From: Streptomyces sp. HmicA12
Lineage (GTDB): Bacteria > Actinomycetota > Actinomycetes > Streptomycetales > Streptomycetaceae
NCBI RefSeq assembly: GCF_000373565.1
Contig: NZ_KB891805.1
Location: forward strand, 149,462-213,461
Direction of reading: 5' to 3'
Length of the DNA: 64,000 nt
Shown here piece by piece: positions 42,693 to 50,452 of the stretch. Under the pieces are notes generated by a model. That model did no database searches. It worked only from the letters and a program-made list of their open reading frames with translations, and had not been told where the DNA came from. Both the position numbers and the translations under genes were made by a program. Each line of letters starts with the position of its first letter. The stretch's first letter is position 1.

Positions 42693-43615
42693 ACACGTTG
42701 ACCCGTCCCGCGCGGCTCGCTCCCGGCGCCCGCGTCGCCGTCGTCGCCCCGAGCGGTCCGGTCCCCGAGGACCGGCTCCAGGCGGGCCTGGACATCCTGC
42801 GCGGCTGGGACCTGGAGCCGGTCGTCGCGCCCCATGTCCTGGACGTGCACGGCGCGTTCGGGTACCTGGCGGGAGCCGACGCCGACCGCGCCGCTGACCT
42901 CCAGCGCGCCTGGTGCGACCCCGACGTGGACGCCGTCCTCTGCGCCCGGGGTGGCTACGGCGCCCAGCGCATGGTCGATCTGCTCGACTGGTCGGCGATG
43001 CGGGCGGCGCGGCCCAAGGTGTTCGTCGGGTACAGCGACATCACCGCGCTGCACGAGGCGTTCGCGGTGCGGCTCGGCGTGAGCACGCTGCACGGGCCGA
43101 TGGTCGCCGCCGCGGACTTCCTCAAGAACGCGCGGGCGCAGGACCATCTGAGGGCCACGCTCTTCGCGCCCGAGACGGTGCGGACCATCGCCGGGGGCGG
43201 CGGGCTGCGGGTGCTGGTGCCCGGTGTCGCGCGCGGGGTCACGCTCGGCGGCTGCCTGTCGCTGCTCGCCGCGGATCTGGGGACGCCGTTCGGCCGGCGG
43301 TCGGCGCGGGGTGGGCTGTTGTGCCTGGAGGACGTGGGCGAGGAGACGTACCGCCTCGACCGGTATCTGACCCAACTGCTGCGCGGCGGCTGGCTGGAAG
43401 GCGTCTCCGGGGTGCTTCTCGGGTCCTGGGCGGAGTGCGACGACCCGGATCTGGGGGATCTGCTGGCCGATCGGCTGGGCGGGCTCGGGGTGCCGGTGGT
43501 GGACGGGTTCGGGTTCGGACACTGCGACGGAGCGTTGACGGTGCCGCTCGGGGTGGCGGGTCACTTGGATGCCGCTGCCGGCACGCTGACTCTGGATGAG
43601 CCCGCTCTGAGCTGA
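42689..43615 (+). CDS. S66-family LD-carboxypeptidase (LdcA-like)
   Basis: 308 residues from GTG 42689, overlapping the S9 stop (GTGA). Starts LAPGARVAVVAPSGPVPEDR. It contains AVLCARGGYGAQRMVDLLDW, the nucleophile region PKVFVGYSDITALHEAF, the Glu region GGLLCLEDVGEETYRLDRYL and the His region GFGFGHCDGALTVPLG; these are the Ser-Glu-His triad blocks of S66. Such enzymes remove the terminal D-Ala from tetrapeptide muropeptides. No signal peptide, so a cytoplasmic recycling role. Confidence 0.92.
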   Translation: MNTLTRPARLAPGARVAVVAPSGPVPEDRLQAGLDILRGWDLEPVVAPHVLDVHGAFGYLAGADADRAADLQRAWCDPDVDAVLCARGGYGAQRMVDLLDWSAMRAARPKVFVGYSDITALHEAFAVRLGVSTLHGPMVAAADFLKNARAQDHLRATLFAPETVRTIAGGGGLRVLVPGVARGVTLGGCLSLLAADLGTPFGRRSARGGLLCLEDVGEETYRLDRYLTQLLRGGWLEGVSGVLLGSWAECDDPDLGDLLADRLGGLGVPVVDGFGFGHCDGALTVPLGVAGHLDAAAGTLTLDEPALS

Positions 43616-43658
43616 GCGCCGTCTCGTCTGCCGGTTTGTTCTTGCCGGGCGGGGCTTA

Positions 43659-43787
43659 CCGGCCGGTGGGGCTTCTCGCGCAGTTCCCCGCGCCCCTGAA
43701 AGCGAGCTCCGCTCGCTCCAGGGGAGGCGCGGCGAAGCCGCTGCCTCAGGGGCGCGGGGAACTGCGCGACCAGCCCCCACCGGCCCG
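43659..43787. repeat. Dispersed inverted-repeat element, full copy
   Basis: The left arm (43659-43697) carries CCGGCCGGTGGGGCTTCTCG then CGCAGTTCCCCGCGCCCCTG. The right arm (43747-43787) is almost exactly its complement: CAGGGGCGCGGGGAACTGCG, then CGACCAGCCCCCACCGGCCCG. Inside sit two nested small hairpins (GCGAGCTCCGCTCGC; GGCGCGGCGAAGCCGC). It is 44 bases after the S66 stop, so it is a plausible operon terminator. Confidence 0.75.
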
Positions 43788-43906
43788 CACTCACCCAACT
43801 GCCCCCGCCCCCGCGGCGATTGACCCCCCACCCCCCTTCACCAAAAAACACCACGCACGCCCATTGACCCCCAACTGACACGCGTCACACGATGACTCCG
43901 CGCGCA

Positions 43907-43922
43907 TACCTACTGGTCGGTA
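43907..43922. promoter_or_regulatory. TetR-type operator candidate
   Basis: TACCTACTGGTCGGTA is a 16-bp dyad pairing at 6 of 8 positions with its own complement, of the TACCGACCGGTCGGTA type recognised by many actinobacterial TetR repressors. It ends 25 bases before the CocE-type start codon. No TetR gene is adjacent. Confidence 0.4.
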
Positions 43923-43947
43923 AAACGTTGCCGTGGAGGTCGTCACC

Positions 43948-45720
43948 GTGCTCAGAACCCGAGCCGCCCTGCTCACCGCCGCCATCGGCACAGTGGCGGC
44001 AACCCTGACCGTGCCCGCCACCGCGGCCGCAGCCACGCCCACCCCGGGCCAATACACCGTCACCGCCCTGAAGTTCACGGTCGACACAGGTGATCGCACC
44101 TGCGTCGTGGACGCCGACCTGTACCGCCCGGCCGGGGCCGACGCGGCGCACCCCGCGCCCGCCGTGCTCACCACGAACGGCTTCGGCGGCAACAAGTCGG
44201 ACAGCACCGGCGACACCGCCAAGGCGTTCGCGCAGCGCGGGTACGTAGGACTCGCCTACTCCGGGCTCGGCTTCGGCAAGTCCGGCTGCCTGATCTCCCT
44301 GGACGATCCGCGCATCGACGGCAAGGCCGCCTCGGCCCTCGTCGACTTCCTCGCCGGCACCCGCGCCGCCGACGACGGCACCAAGGTCGACTACGTGACC
44401 ACGGACAAGAAGGGCGACCCACGCGTCGGCATGATCGGCGGCTCCTACGGCGGCGCCGTCCAGATGGCCACCGCCTCCGTCGACCACCGGGTCGACGCCC
44501 TCGTCCCGATGATCACCTGGAACGACCTCGCCTACTCCCTCGACCCGCAGAACGCGGCCGACCGGAGCGTCCCCGGCGTCTTCAAGTGGCAGTGGACCAA
44601 CGGCTTCTACCTGATCGGCGAGGGGCAGCCGCTGCTCTCGCCGTCCCTCGACCCGTCCCGTATCAACAAGCTGACCTGCCTGCACTTCGTCGACGACGCC
44701 TGCGAGACGATCCGCACGCTGAACTCCGGCAGCTACCCCGCCGACAAGACGGCGGCCCTGCTCGCCTACGCGCGCGGCGTCTCCCCGGTCACGTATCTGA
44801 AGGACGTGAAGGCGCCCACGCTGCTCGTCCAGGGCCAGACGGACAGCCTGTTCAATCTGAACGAGGCCACGGCCACGTACGACACACTGCGCGAGCAGGG
44901 CACGACGGCGAAGATGATCTGGCAGTCGTGGGGGCACAGCGGTGGCCTCACCGACCCGGCCTCCGGTGAACTCAACCTCTCCCAGGGCAACCTGGAGACC
45001 AGCTACGTCGGCAAGCGGATCCTCGCCTGGTTCGACCGGTACCTGAACCGCAAGAAGGCTGTCGACACCGGACCCGCCTTCGCCTACTACCGCGACTGGA
45101 TCACCGACCCGAACCGGACCTACGCCACCGCCTCCTCCGTCCCCGCCCTGTCCCGCACGCTGTACCTGTCCGGCGACGGCAAGCTCGTCGACAACCGTAA
45201 GAAGGTCGCCCGCGGCAGCCGCGAGTACCGCAACTGGCTCATCCCGACCAGCCACTCCGAGTCCTCCCTGGCCGGCACCATCGGTTTGCCCGACCCGGCC
45301 CCGCACGACACCAGGGGCACCTACCTCGACTGGACCACCGAGCCGCTCACCGGGGCCACCGACGTGGTCGGATCGGCGAAGGCCACCCTCAAGGTGATCT
45401 CGCCGAGGACCGAGCGCGTACAGAACTCCGGGGACGCCGCCGACAAGCTCGTCCTCTTCGCGAAGCTGTACGACGTCGCGCCCGACGGCACGAAGACCCT
45501 CGTGCACCGGCTGGTGGCCCCGGTGCGGGTCCCCGACGTCACGCGCCCCTTCACCGTCACGCTCCCGGGCATCGTGCACCGCTACGAGAAGGGGCACCGC
45601 ATCCAGTTCGTCGTCGCCGCCAGCGACGACGCGTACGGCGGCAACAAGGGGATCAAACCGGTCACCGTCACCAGCTCGCCCGACGACACCGGCACCGTGG
45701 AGCTGCCCGTCGTCCCGTAG
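43948..45720 (+). CDS. Secreted X-Pro dipeptidyl-peptidase/CocE-family hydrolase (S15)
   Basis: 590 residues from GTG 43948; the GGAGGT ribosome site at 43935-43940 fixes this start over GTG 43933. A signal peptide ends near PATAAAA-TPTPG. The hydrolase domain has nucleophile elbow MIGGSYGGAVQMATA, and the Asp/His regions are LLVQGQTDSLFNLNEA and WQSWGHSGGL. The C-terminal ~180 residues are the jelly-roll S15_C domain. Family members cleave X-Pro dipeptides or esters; substrate unknown. Exported. Confidence 0.9.
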   Translation: MLRTRAALLTAAIGTVAATLTVPATAAAATPTPGQYTVTALKFTVDTGDRTCVVDADLYRPAGADAAHPAPAVLTTNGFGGNKSDSTGDTAKAFAQRGYVGLAYSGLGFGKSGCLISLDDPRIDGKAASALVDFLAGTRAADDGTKVDYVTTDKKGDPRVGMIGGSYGGAVQMATASVDHRVDALVPMITWNDLAYSLDPQNAADRSVPGVFKWQWTNGFYLIGEGQPLLSPSLDPSRINKLTCLHFVDDACETIRTLNSGSYPADKTAALLAYARGVSPVTYLKDVKAPTLLVQGQTDSLFNLNEATATYDTLREQGTTAKMIWQSWGHSGGLTDPASGELNLSQGNLETSYVGKRILAWFDRYLNRKKAVDTGPAFAYYRDWITDPNRTYATASSVPALSRTLYLSGDGKLVDNRKKVARGSREYRNWLIPTSHSESSLAGTIGLPDPAPHDTRGTYLDWTTEPLTGATDVVGSAKATLKVISPRTERVQNSGDAADKLVLFAKLYDVAPDGTKTLVHRLVAPVRVPDVTRPFTVTLPGIVHRYEKGHRIQFVVAASDDAYGGNKGIKPVTVTSSPDDTGTVELPVVP

Positions 45721-45775
45721 GTCACCCTATGTAGTGGCCCGTCACCCGGACGGTCCCTCGGCCGGTGCGAGATCG

Positions 45776-45808
45776 CCGCCTCCCCGCACATGCTGGGCGG
45801 GGAGGCGG
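45776..45808 (+). terminator. Intrinsic terminator
   Basis: CCGCCTCCCCGC (45776-45787) and GCGGGGAGGCGG (45797-45808) form a perfect 12-bp stem with a 9-base loop, 55 bases after the CocE-type stop and 36 bases before the LapA start. Confidence 0.75.
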
Positions 45809-45844
45809 TGTCGGCCTCCGGGGGAACGACGGAAGGGTCCACCG

Positions 45845-46087
45845 ATGAGCCCGAAGGACAGCGCGAGCACCGCGAAGAGCGGTGGCTCCAATGCGTTCAC
45901 GCCGGCCAGGATCGCGGTCCTGGCGCTCTTCGTCCTCCTGCTGGTCTTCATCTTCGAGAACACCCGGGAGGTGAAGATCCGCCTGCTCATCCCCGAGGTG
46001 TCCATGCCCCTGTACATGGCGCTGCTGATCACCGCGATCATCGGCGGGATCTGCGGGGGCTACTTCGTGGCGAGGAGGCGCAAGTGA
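45845..46087 (+). CDS. LapA-domain small membrane protein
   Basis: 80 residues from ATG 45845. Two hydrophobic segments (ARIAVLALFVLLLVFIFEN and PLYMALLITAIIGGICGGY) surround the EVKIRLLIPEVSMPL strand, the DUF1049/LapA pattern, with an Arg/Lys tail. Inner-membrane protein of unknown role. The stop overlaps the next start (GTGA). Confidence 0.85.
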   Translation: MSPKDSASTAKSGGSNAFTPARIAVLALFVLLLVFIFENTREVKIRLLIPEVSMPLYMALLITAIIGGICGGYFVARRRK

Positions 46088-46428
46088 CGGCGCGAGCCAC
46101 GGCGCACGCGATGCGACGACGGGTCGCGACCGTGACCGCGGGGGCCACCCTGGCCCTCACCGTCTCGGCTGGCGCCGCGGTGGCGGCCGCGGGCCCGCCG
46201 ATGCCGGAGTTCCGCGGGCGCGGCCTGATGCACGTCTTCTCGACGGTCGACTACCGCACAAGAGTCGACGTGACGGACGTCAGCGGCCTCAAGCGGCATG
46301 TGCTGTGGCCAATGAGCTGGAAGGTCTGCACCCAGTCCCCGGCCGCCGGCAAGGCGATCGGCGACGAAGGGGTGCGCATCGGCGTCGTCAAGCACGGCGA
46401 GAAGTGCCCCACGGCGGTCGCCCGCTAG
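46084..46428 (+). CDS. Small secreted PASTA-like protein
   Basis: 114 residues from GTG 46084, coupled to the LapA gene. The N-terminal ~38 residues (RRRVATVTAGATLALTVSAG to A-x-A) form a signal peptide. The mature part starts PPMPEFRGRGLMHVFSTVDY and ends DEGVRIGVVKHGEKCP, which resembles one PASTA domain (penicillin-binding protein/Ser-Thr kinase associated), possibly binding peptidoglycan. PASTA is my reading, not a certain assignment. Confidence 0.7.
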   Translation: MTARATAHAMRRRVATVTAGATLALTVSAGAAVAAAGPPMPEFRGRGLMHVFSTVDYRTRVDVTDVSGLKRHVLWPMSWKVCTQSPAAGKAIGDEGVRIGVVKHGEKCPTAVAR

Positions 46429-46448
46429 CCCCTCCGTACGCTGGGCCG

Positions 46449-47015
46449 ATGACCGATGATCTTGACTATGTCGCCGAGGGCACCCGCGTGGGCATCCGCC
46501 CCTACGCCCTCACCGACGCCGAGGAGTTCACCGCGCGCTCGCGCGAGAGCCGCGACCTGCACCGGCCCTGGCTCTTCCCGCCCGACGGTGCCGACGCCTA
46601 CGCAACGTACGCGGGCCGGCTCATCGAGGACCCGACGAAGCACGGATTCCTGGTGTGCGACCGGGAGAGCGGAGCCATCGCCGGGTTCATCAACATCAAC
46701 AACGTCGTGCAGGGCGGCTTCCGCTGCGGCGCCCTCGGCTACGGGGCCTTCGCGCACGCCGCCGGGCGCGGACTGATGTCCGAAGGGCTCGCGCTCGTGG
46801 TCCGGCACGCGTTCGGACCGCTCGGCCTGCACCGCCTGGAGATCAACGCGCAGCCCGCCAACACCGCGTCGATCGCGCTCGCCCGCCGCGCGGGATTCCG
46901 CCTCGAAGGCTTCTCGCCGGACTTCCTCTTCATCGACGGGGCCTGGCGCGACCACGAGCGATGGGCGATCACGGCGGAGATGGCCGCCGCAGCTACCGGC
47001 GCGACTTCCGGTTGA
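46449..47015 (+). CDS. GNAT-family N-acetyltransferase (RimJ/RimL type)
   Basis: 188 residues from ATG 46449; no clear ribosome site, but the position is right. GALGYGAFAHAAGRGLMSEG and ALVVRHAFGPLGLHRLEINA plus NTASIALARRAGFRLEGF are the ribosomal-protein-alanine-acetyltransferase-like motifs. Target may be a protein N-terminus or a small molecule. It converges on the DUF6204-type gene with a 23-bp overlap of the 3' ends. Confidence 0.88.
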   Translation: MTDDLDYVAEGTRVGIRPYALTDAEEFTARSRESRDLHRPWLFPPDGADAYATYAGRLIEDPTKHGFLVCDRESGAIAGFININNVVQGGFRCGALGYGAFAHAAGRGLMSEGLALVVRHAFGPLGLHRLEINAQPANTASIALARRAGFRLEGFSPDFLFIDGAWRDHERWAITAEMAAAATGATSG

Positions 47016-47334
47016 CCTTCATGGTGTCCATGTCGGTCACCGTCGAGCGCAGCTCCCCATGCCCGTAGCCACGCTCCGCCAGATACGCCTCGGCCCGCTC
47101 CTCGGCGAGCGCGCCCGCCATCTCGTCGCCGTCGTCCGGGTCTGACTCGACGACGTAACGCATGGAGAAGTGCTTGAGGGTGCGGTCGTACGCGAGGGAA
47201 CCCTCGGGCCCGAAGCGCATGCCCGCGATGCCCTCGTGCTCGGCGACCTCGGCGAGCAGCCGCTGCCTGGCCTCGTCGGTGAGACCCTCGAAGGTGGCGC
47301 GGACGATGACGCGGTAGGTGTGGCTCTCGGCCAT
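46993..47334 (-). CDS. DUF6204-type small protein
   Basis: 113 residues from ATG 47334. Starts ESHTYRVIVRATFEGLTDEA, followed by mixed alpha/beta sequence and a basic C-terminus MKVNRKSRR. Recognised as the DUF6204 family common in Streptomyces, with no known function. Its 3' end overlaps the GNAT gene on the other strand. No signal peptide or catalytic motif seen. Confidence 0.75.
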   Translation of the reverse strand: MAESHTYRVIVRATFEGLTDEARQRLLAEVAEHEGIAGMRFGPEGSLAYDRTLKHFSMRYVVESDPDDGDEMAGALAEERAEAYLAERGYGHGELRSTVTDMDTMKVNRKSRR

Positions 47335-47426
47335 GGCGGGCGGTGCTCCTCGTGCTGCTGCGTACGTCGTGAAACGTCTCGCTACGTCTTGCTACGTCTT
47401 GAAAGCGCCAGCGTACGTCGAAGAGG

Positions 47427-48335
47427 ATGCGACGCATGCGGAATATCGTGGCCGTCGACGCCCCCTCCAACCTGGGCCTTCGCCCGCCCGTCCCCGGCAC
47501 CGTGCCCGGCTGCTACAAGCTGGCCGGCGCGCTGCGCGAGCACGGGATCGTGCGCAGGCTCGGCGCCTTCGAGGGCGGGGTCGTCGTCCCGCCGCGCTAC
47601 GACCGGGGCGACTGGCAGGAGGGCGACGGCGTGTTCAACGCCGCCGCGATCGCCGCGTACACGGTCAAGCTCGCCGACCGGATCGAACGGCACGTACGGG
47701 AAGGGGAGTTCGCGCTCGTGCTGGGCGGCGACTGCTCCATCCAGCTGGGCGCCGCGCTCGCGCTGCGCCGCATCGGACGGTACGGGCTCGCCGCCGTGGA
47801 CGCCTCCGCCGACTTCCGGCACCCGGGGAACTCCGACCGGGTCGGCGCCGCGGGCGGCGAGGAGCTGGCGCTCGGGACGGGGCGCGGGCAGTCGGACCTG
47901 ACCGACATCGAGGGCCTGCGGCCGTATCTGCGGGACGAGGACGTACGCCTCTTCGGCGGCCGGGACGCCTTCGAGGACGACCGGGCCGAGCTCGCCGCGC
48001 TCAAGATCCCGAACGTGACCGTGGGGGAGCTGCGGCAGTGGGGCGTGGACGACGTCGTGCGCGGCTTCGTGCAGAGCCTGGAAGTACCGGTCCTGGACGG
48101 GTTCTGGGTGCATCTCGACGCGGACGTGCTCGACCCGTCCGTCATGCCCGCCGTCGACAGCCCCGACCCCGACGGTCTGCTTCCCGACGAACTCCTCGCG
48201 CTGCTGCGGCCGTTGCTCGCCTCGCCGCGCTGCGTCGGCATGAACGTCACCATCTACGACCCCGACCTCGACCCGGAGGGCACGGCGGGCGCCCTCCTCA
48301 CCGACCTGATCGTGGCCGCCTTTGCGCAATCCTGA
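47427..48335 (+). CDS. Arginase/agmatinase-fold protein with altered metal ligands
   Basis: 302 residues from ATG 47427; ATG 47436 is an alternative. It follows the ureohydrolase layout: FALVLGGDCSIQLGAALALR, LAAVDASADFRHPGNSD and WVHLDADVLDPSVMPAVDSP, then MNVTIYDPDLDPEG. In true arginases these blocks read GGDHS, DAHAD and D-x-D. Here the two metal-binding histidines are replaced (Cys103 and Ser127), while Asp125, Asp129, Asp231 and Asp233 are kept. Either the metal site is different or the enzyme has lost ureohydrolase activity. Single gene; it does not sit with arginine genes. Confidence 0.85.
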   Translation: MRRMRNIVAVDAPSNLGLRPPVPGTVPGCYKLAGALREHGIVRRLGAFEGGVVVPPRYDRGDWQEGDGVFNAAAIAAYTVKLADRIERHVREGEFALVLGGDCSIQLGAALALRRIGRYGLAAVDASADFRHPGNSDRVGAAGGEELALGTGRGQSDLTDIEGLRPYLRDEDVRLFGGRDAFEDDRAELAALKIPNVTVGELRQWGVDDVVRGFVQSLEVPVLDGFWVHLDADVLDPSVMPAVDSPDPDGLLPDELLALLRPLLASPRCVGMNVTIYDPDLDPEGTAGALLTDLIVAAFAQS

Positions 48336-48421
48336 CCGGGGCAGCCCCTGGCCAGCTCCCCGATGACCATGTTCGATGGTCGTCGGGGCGGGCGGCGCCC
48401 CTGGCGACAGGAGGCTCCCCC

Positions 48422-50386
48422 ATGACCGAGATCCGCCGTGAGGTGCTGACCCTGCCGGGCGCGGAGGTGGGCCGCGACAACCCGCTGCCGCCGCTGCGGC
48501 CCCTCGACGAGGTGCACGAACTCGACGAGCGGACCAGGGCGGAGCTGCCGCTCGACATGGCCCGGCAGGTCGGCTACCGGCCGTTGCGCAGCGTGCTGCC
48601 CGAGCGGATCCTGGACGGGTACGGACGCGACCGGGCGCCGGTCGACCTCGACGCGATCGTGATCGAGAACGAGCGCCTGCGGGTGACGGTCCTCCCCGGC
48701 CTCGGCGGCCGCATAGCCTCGCTCGTCCACAAACCGAGCGAACGAGAACTCCTCTACCGCAACCCGGTGTTCCAGCCCGCCAACTTCGCGCTGAACGGCG
48801 CCTGGTTCTCCGGTGGCATCGAGTGGAACATCGGCGCCACCGGACACACCACCCTCTCCTGCGCGCCCGTGCACGCCGCGCGCGTCACCGCTCCCGACGG
48901 CGGCGAGATGCTGCGCCTGTGGGAGTGGGAGCGGCTGCGCGACCTGCCGTTCCAGGTGGACCTGTGGCTGCCCGAGGACTCCGACTTCCTCTACGTGGGC
49001 GTCCGCGTCCGCAATCCGCACGAGAAGCCCGCGCCCGTCTACTGGTGGTCCAACATCGCGGTGCCGGAGGACCGGCGGGTGATCGCCCCGGCCGAGGAGG
49101 CCTGGCACTTCGGGTACGAGCACACGCTGCGCACCGTGCCGGTGCCGGAACATGAAGGCGCCGACCGCACCTACCCCCTGGGCAGCGAGTTCCCCGCCGA
49201 CTACTTCTACGAGGTCGAGGACGGGCGGCGCCGCTGGATCGCGGCCCTCGACGACGTGGGCCACGGCCTCGTGCAGACGTCGACCGATCTGCTGCGCGGC
49301 CGGAAGCTGTTCGTGTGGGGCAGCGGCCCCGGCGGCCGGCGCTGGCAGGAGTGGCTCACCGAGCCGGGCACGGGCGGCTACGCGGAGATCCAGGCCGGGC
49401 TCGCGCGCACGCAGCTGGAGCACGTACGGCTGGAGTCGGAGGGTGAGTTCAGCTGGCTGGAGGCGTACGGGCCGCTCGCCGTGTCCGCGGAAGCGGTTCA
49501 CTCGACGGGGAGTTGGGGCTCCGTGGTCGAGGAGGTCGGCGGCCGGCTGGAAGAAGCGCTGCCGCGGGCCGACGTCGACGCCGCCTACGAAACGTGGCGG
49601 ACGGCCTGCGCCGACGCGGAACCGGGGGAGCGGCTGGCCGTCGGCTCCGGCTGGGGAGCGCTCGAAGTCCTGCGCACGGGGCTGAAGTTGCCGGGCACGC
49701 CGTTCGACGAGTCGACGCTCACCGACGCGCAGGCGCCCTGGCGCGAACTCCTGGAGACCGGCGCCTTCCCCGAGCAGCGCCGGGTCGGTCCGCCCGGATG
49801 GACGCTCGTCGCCCCCGCCTGGCGCGACATGCTGGAGACGGCACCGGCCCGCCCGCTGGCCGAGTACCACCTCGGCGTCGCGCAGTGGCACGCCGGGGAT
49901 CAGGCGCAGGCCGTGCGCAGCTGGGAGCGGGCGCTCGAACTCGCCCCGTCCCAGTGGCCGTTGCTGCGCTGCCTGGCCGTGGCCGACGCGGAGGGCGGGC
50001 ACGGCGAGCGCGCGGCCGACCGGTACGCCGCCGCGTTCGACGACCTGTGCGCGGAACGGCGGGACGACGGGGCGATGTGGGTGGCGGTGACGGCGTCCCT
50101 GGGGCGTGAGGCGATCGCGGCGCTGCTGGAGGTGGGCCGCGTCGAGGCGGCCCGGGCCGTGTGGGGCCGGTTGCACGCGAGCACGCGGGAGCAGGGCCGG
50201 TTCCGTCTGCTGGAGGCTCGACTGCTGCTCGCGGAGGGCGATGCGGGGGCGGCGCGAGCCGTCTTCGATGCCGGGTTCGAGGTGGCGGATCTGCGCGAGG
50301 GCGAGGAGACGATCGGGGACGCGTGGGAGAAGGTGGCGCCGGGGGAGCCGCTGCCCGCGGGCCTCGATTTCCGGATGCGGCCCTGA
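48422..50386 (+). CDS. DUF5107/TPR protein (galactose-mutarotase-like fold)
   Basis: 654 residues from ATG 48422 with AGGAGG ~8 nt upstream. The N-terminal ~350 residues show a mutarotase-like beta-sandwich: VTVLPGLGGRIASLVHKPSE, WFSGGIEWNIGATGHT and VYWWSNIAVPE are the DUF5107 signatures. The C-terminal ~200 residues are TPR-like: PLAEYHLGVAQWHAGDQAQA then VRSWERALELAPSQWPLLRC. This combination occurs in many Streptomyces carbohydrate-related loci, but no activity is known. A perfect 17-bp terminator follows. Confidence 0.87.
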   Translation: MTEIRREVLTLPGAEVGRDNPLPPLRPLDEVHELDERTRAELPLDMARQVGYRPLRSVLPERILDGYGRDRAPVDLDAIVIENERLRVTVLPGLGGRIASLVHKPSERELLYRNPVFQPANFALNGAWFSGGIEWNIGATGHTTLSCAPVHAARVTAPDGGEMLRLWEWERLRDLPFQVDLWLPEDSDFLYVGVRVRNPHEKPAPVYWWSNIAVPEDRRVIAPAEEAWHFGYEHTLRTVPVPEHEGADRTYPLGSEFPADYFYEVEDGRRRWIAALDDVGHGLVQTSTDLLRGRKLFVWGSGPGGRRWQEWLTEPGTGGYAEIQAGLARTQLEHVRLESEGEFSWLEAYGPLAVSAEAVHSTGSWGSVVEEVGGRLEEALPRADVDAAYETWRTACADAEPGERLAVGSGWGALEVLRTGLKLPGTPFDESTLTDAQAPWRELLETGAFPEQRRVGPPGWTLVAPAWRDMLETAPARPLAEYHLGVAQWHAGDQAQAVRSWERALELAPSQWPLLRCLAVADAEGGHGERAADRYAAAFDDLCAERRDDGAMWVAVTASLGREAIAALLEVGRVEAARAVWGRLHASTREQGRFRLLEARLLLAEGDAGAARAVFDAGFEVADLREGEETIGDAWEKVAPGEPLPAGLDFRMRP

Positions 50387-50400
50387 CGGAGAGCGCCGAC

Positions 50401-50444
50401 GGGGAGGGGCCGTGCCGATCCGCGGAGCGGCACGGCCCCTCCCC
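50401..50444. terminator. Bidirectional intrinsic terminator
   Basis: GGGGAGGGGCCGTGCCG (50401-50417) and its exact complement CGGCACGGCCCCTCCCC (50428-50444) form a 17-bp stem with a 10-base loop, between the convergent DUF5107 and amidohydrolase genes. Confidence 0.85.
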
Positions 50445-50452
50445 GCGTGCGG

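Larger units (their letters stand above)
43616..43947. other. Gap with repeat element and promoter region
   Basis: 332 bases. The first part contains a full copy of the dispersed inverted repeat (43659-43787). The remainder is a low-complexity C-rich stretch, then a TTGACC-like -35 (43864-43869) and a TetR-type dyad (43907-43922) just before the CocE-type gene. No coding sequence seen. Confidence 0.5.
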
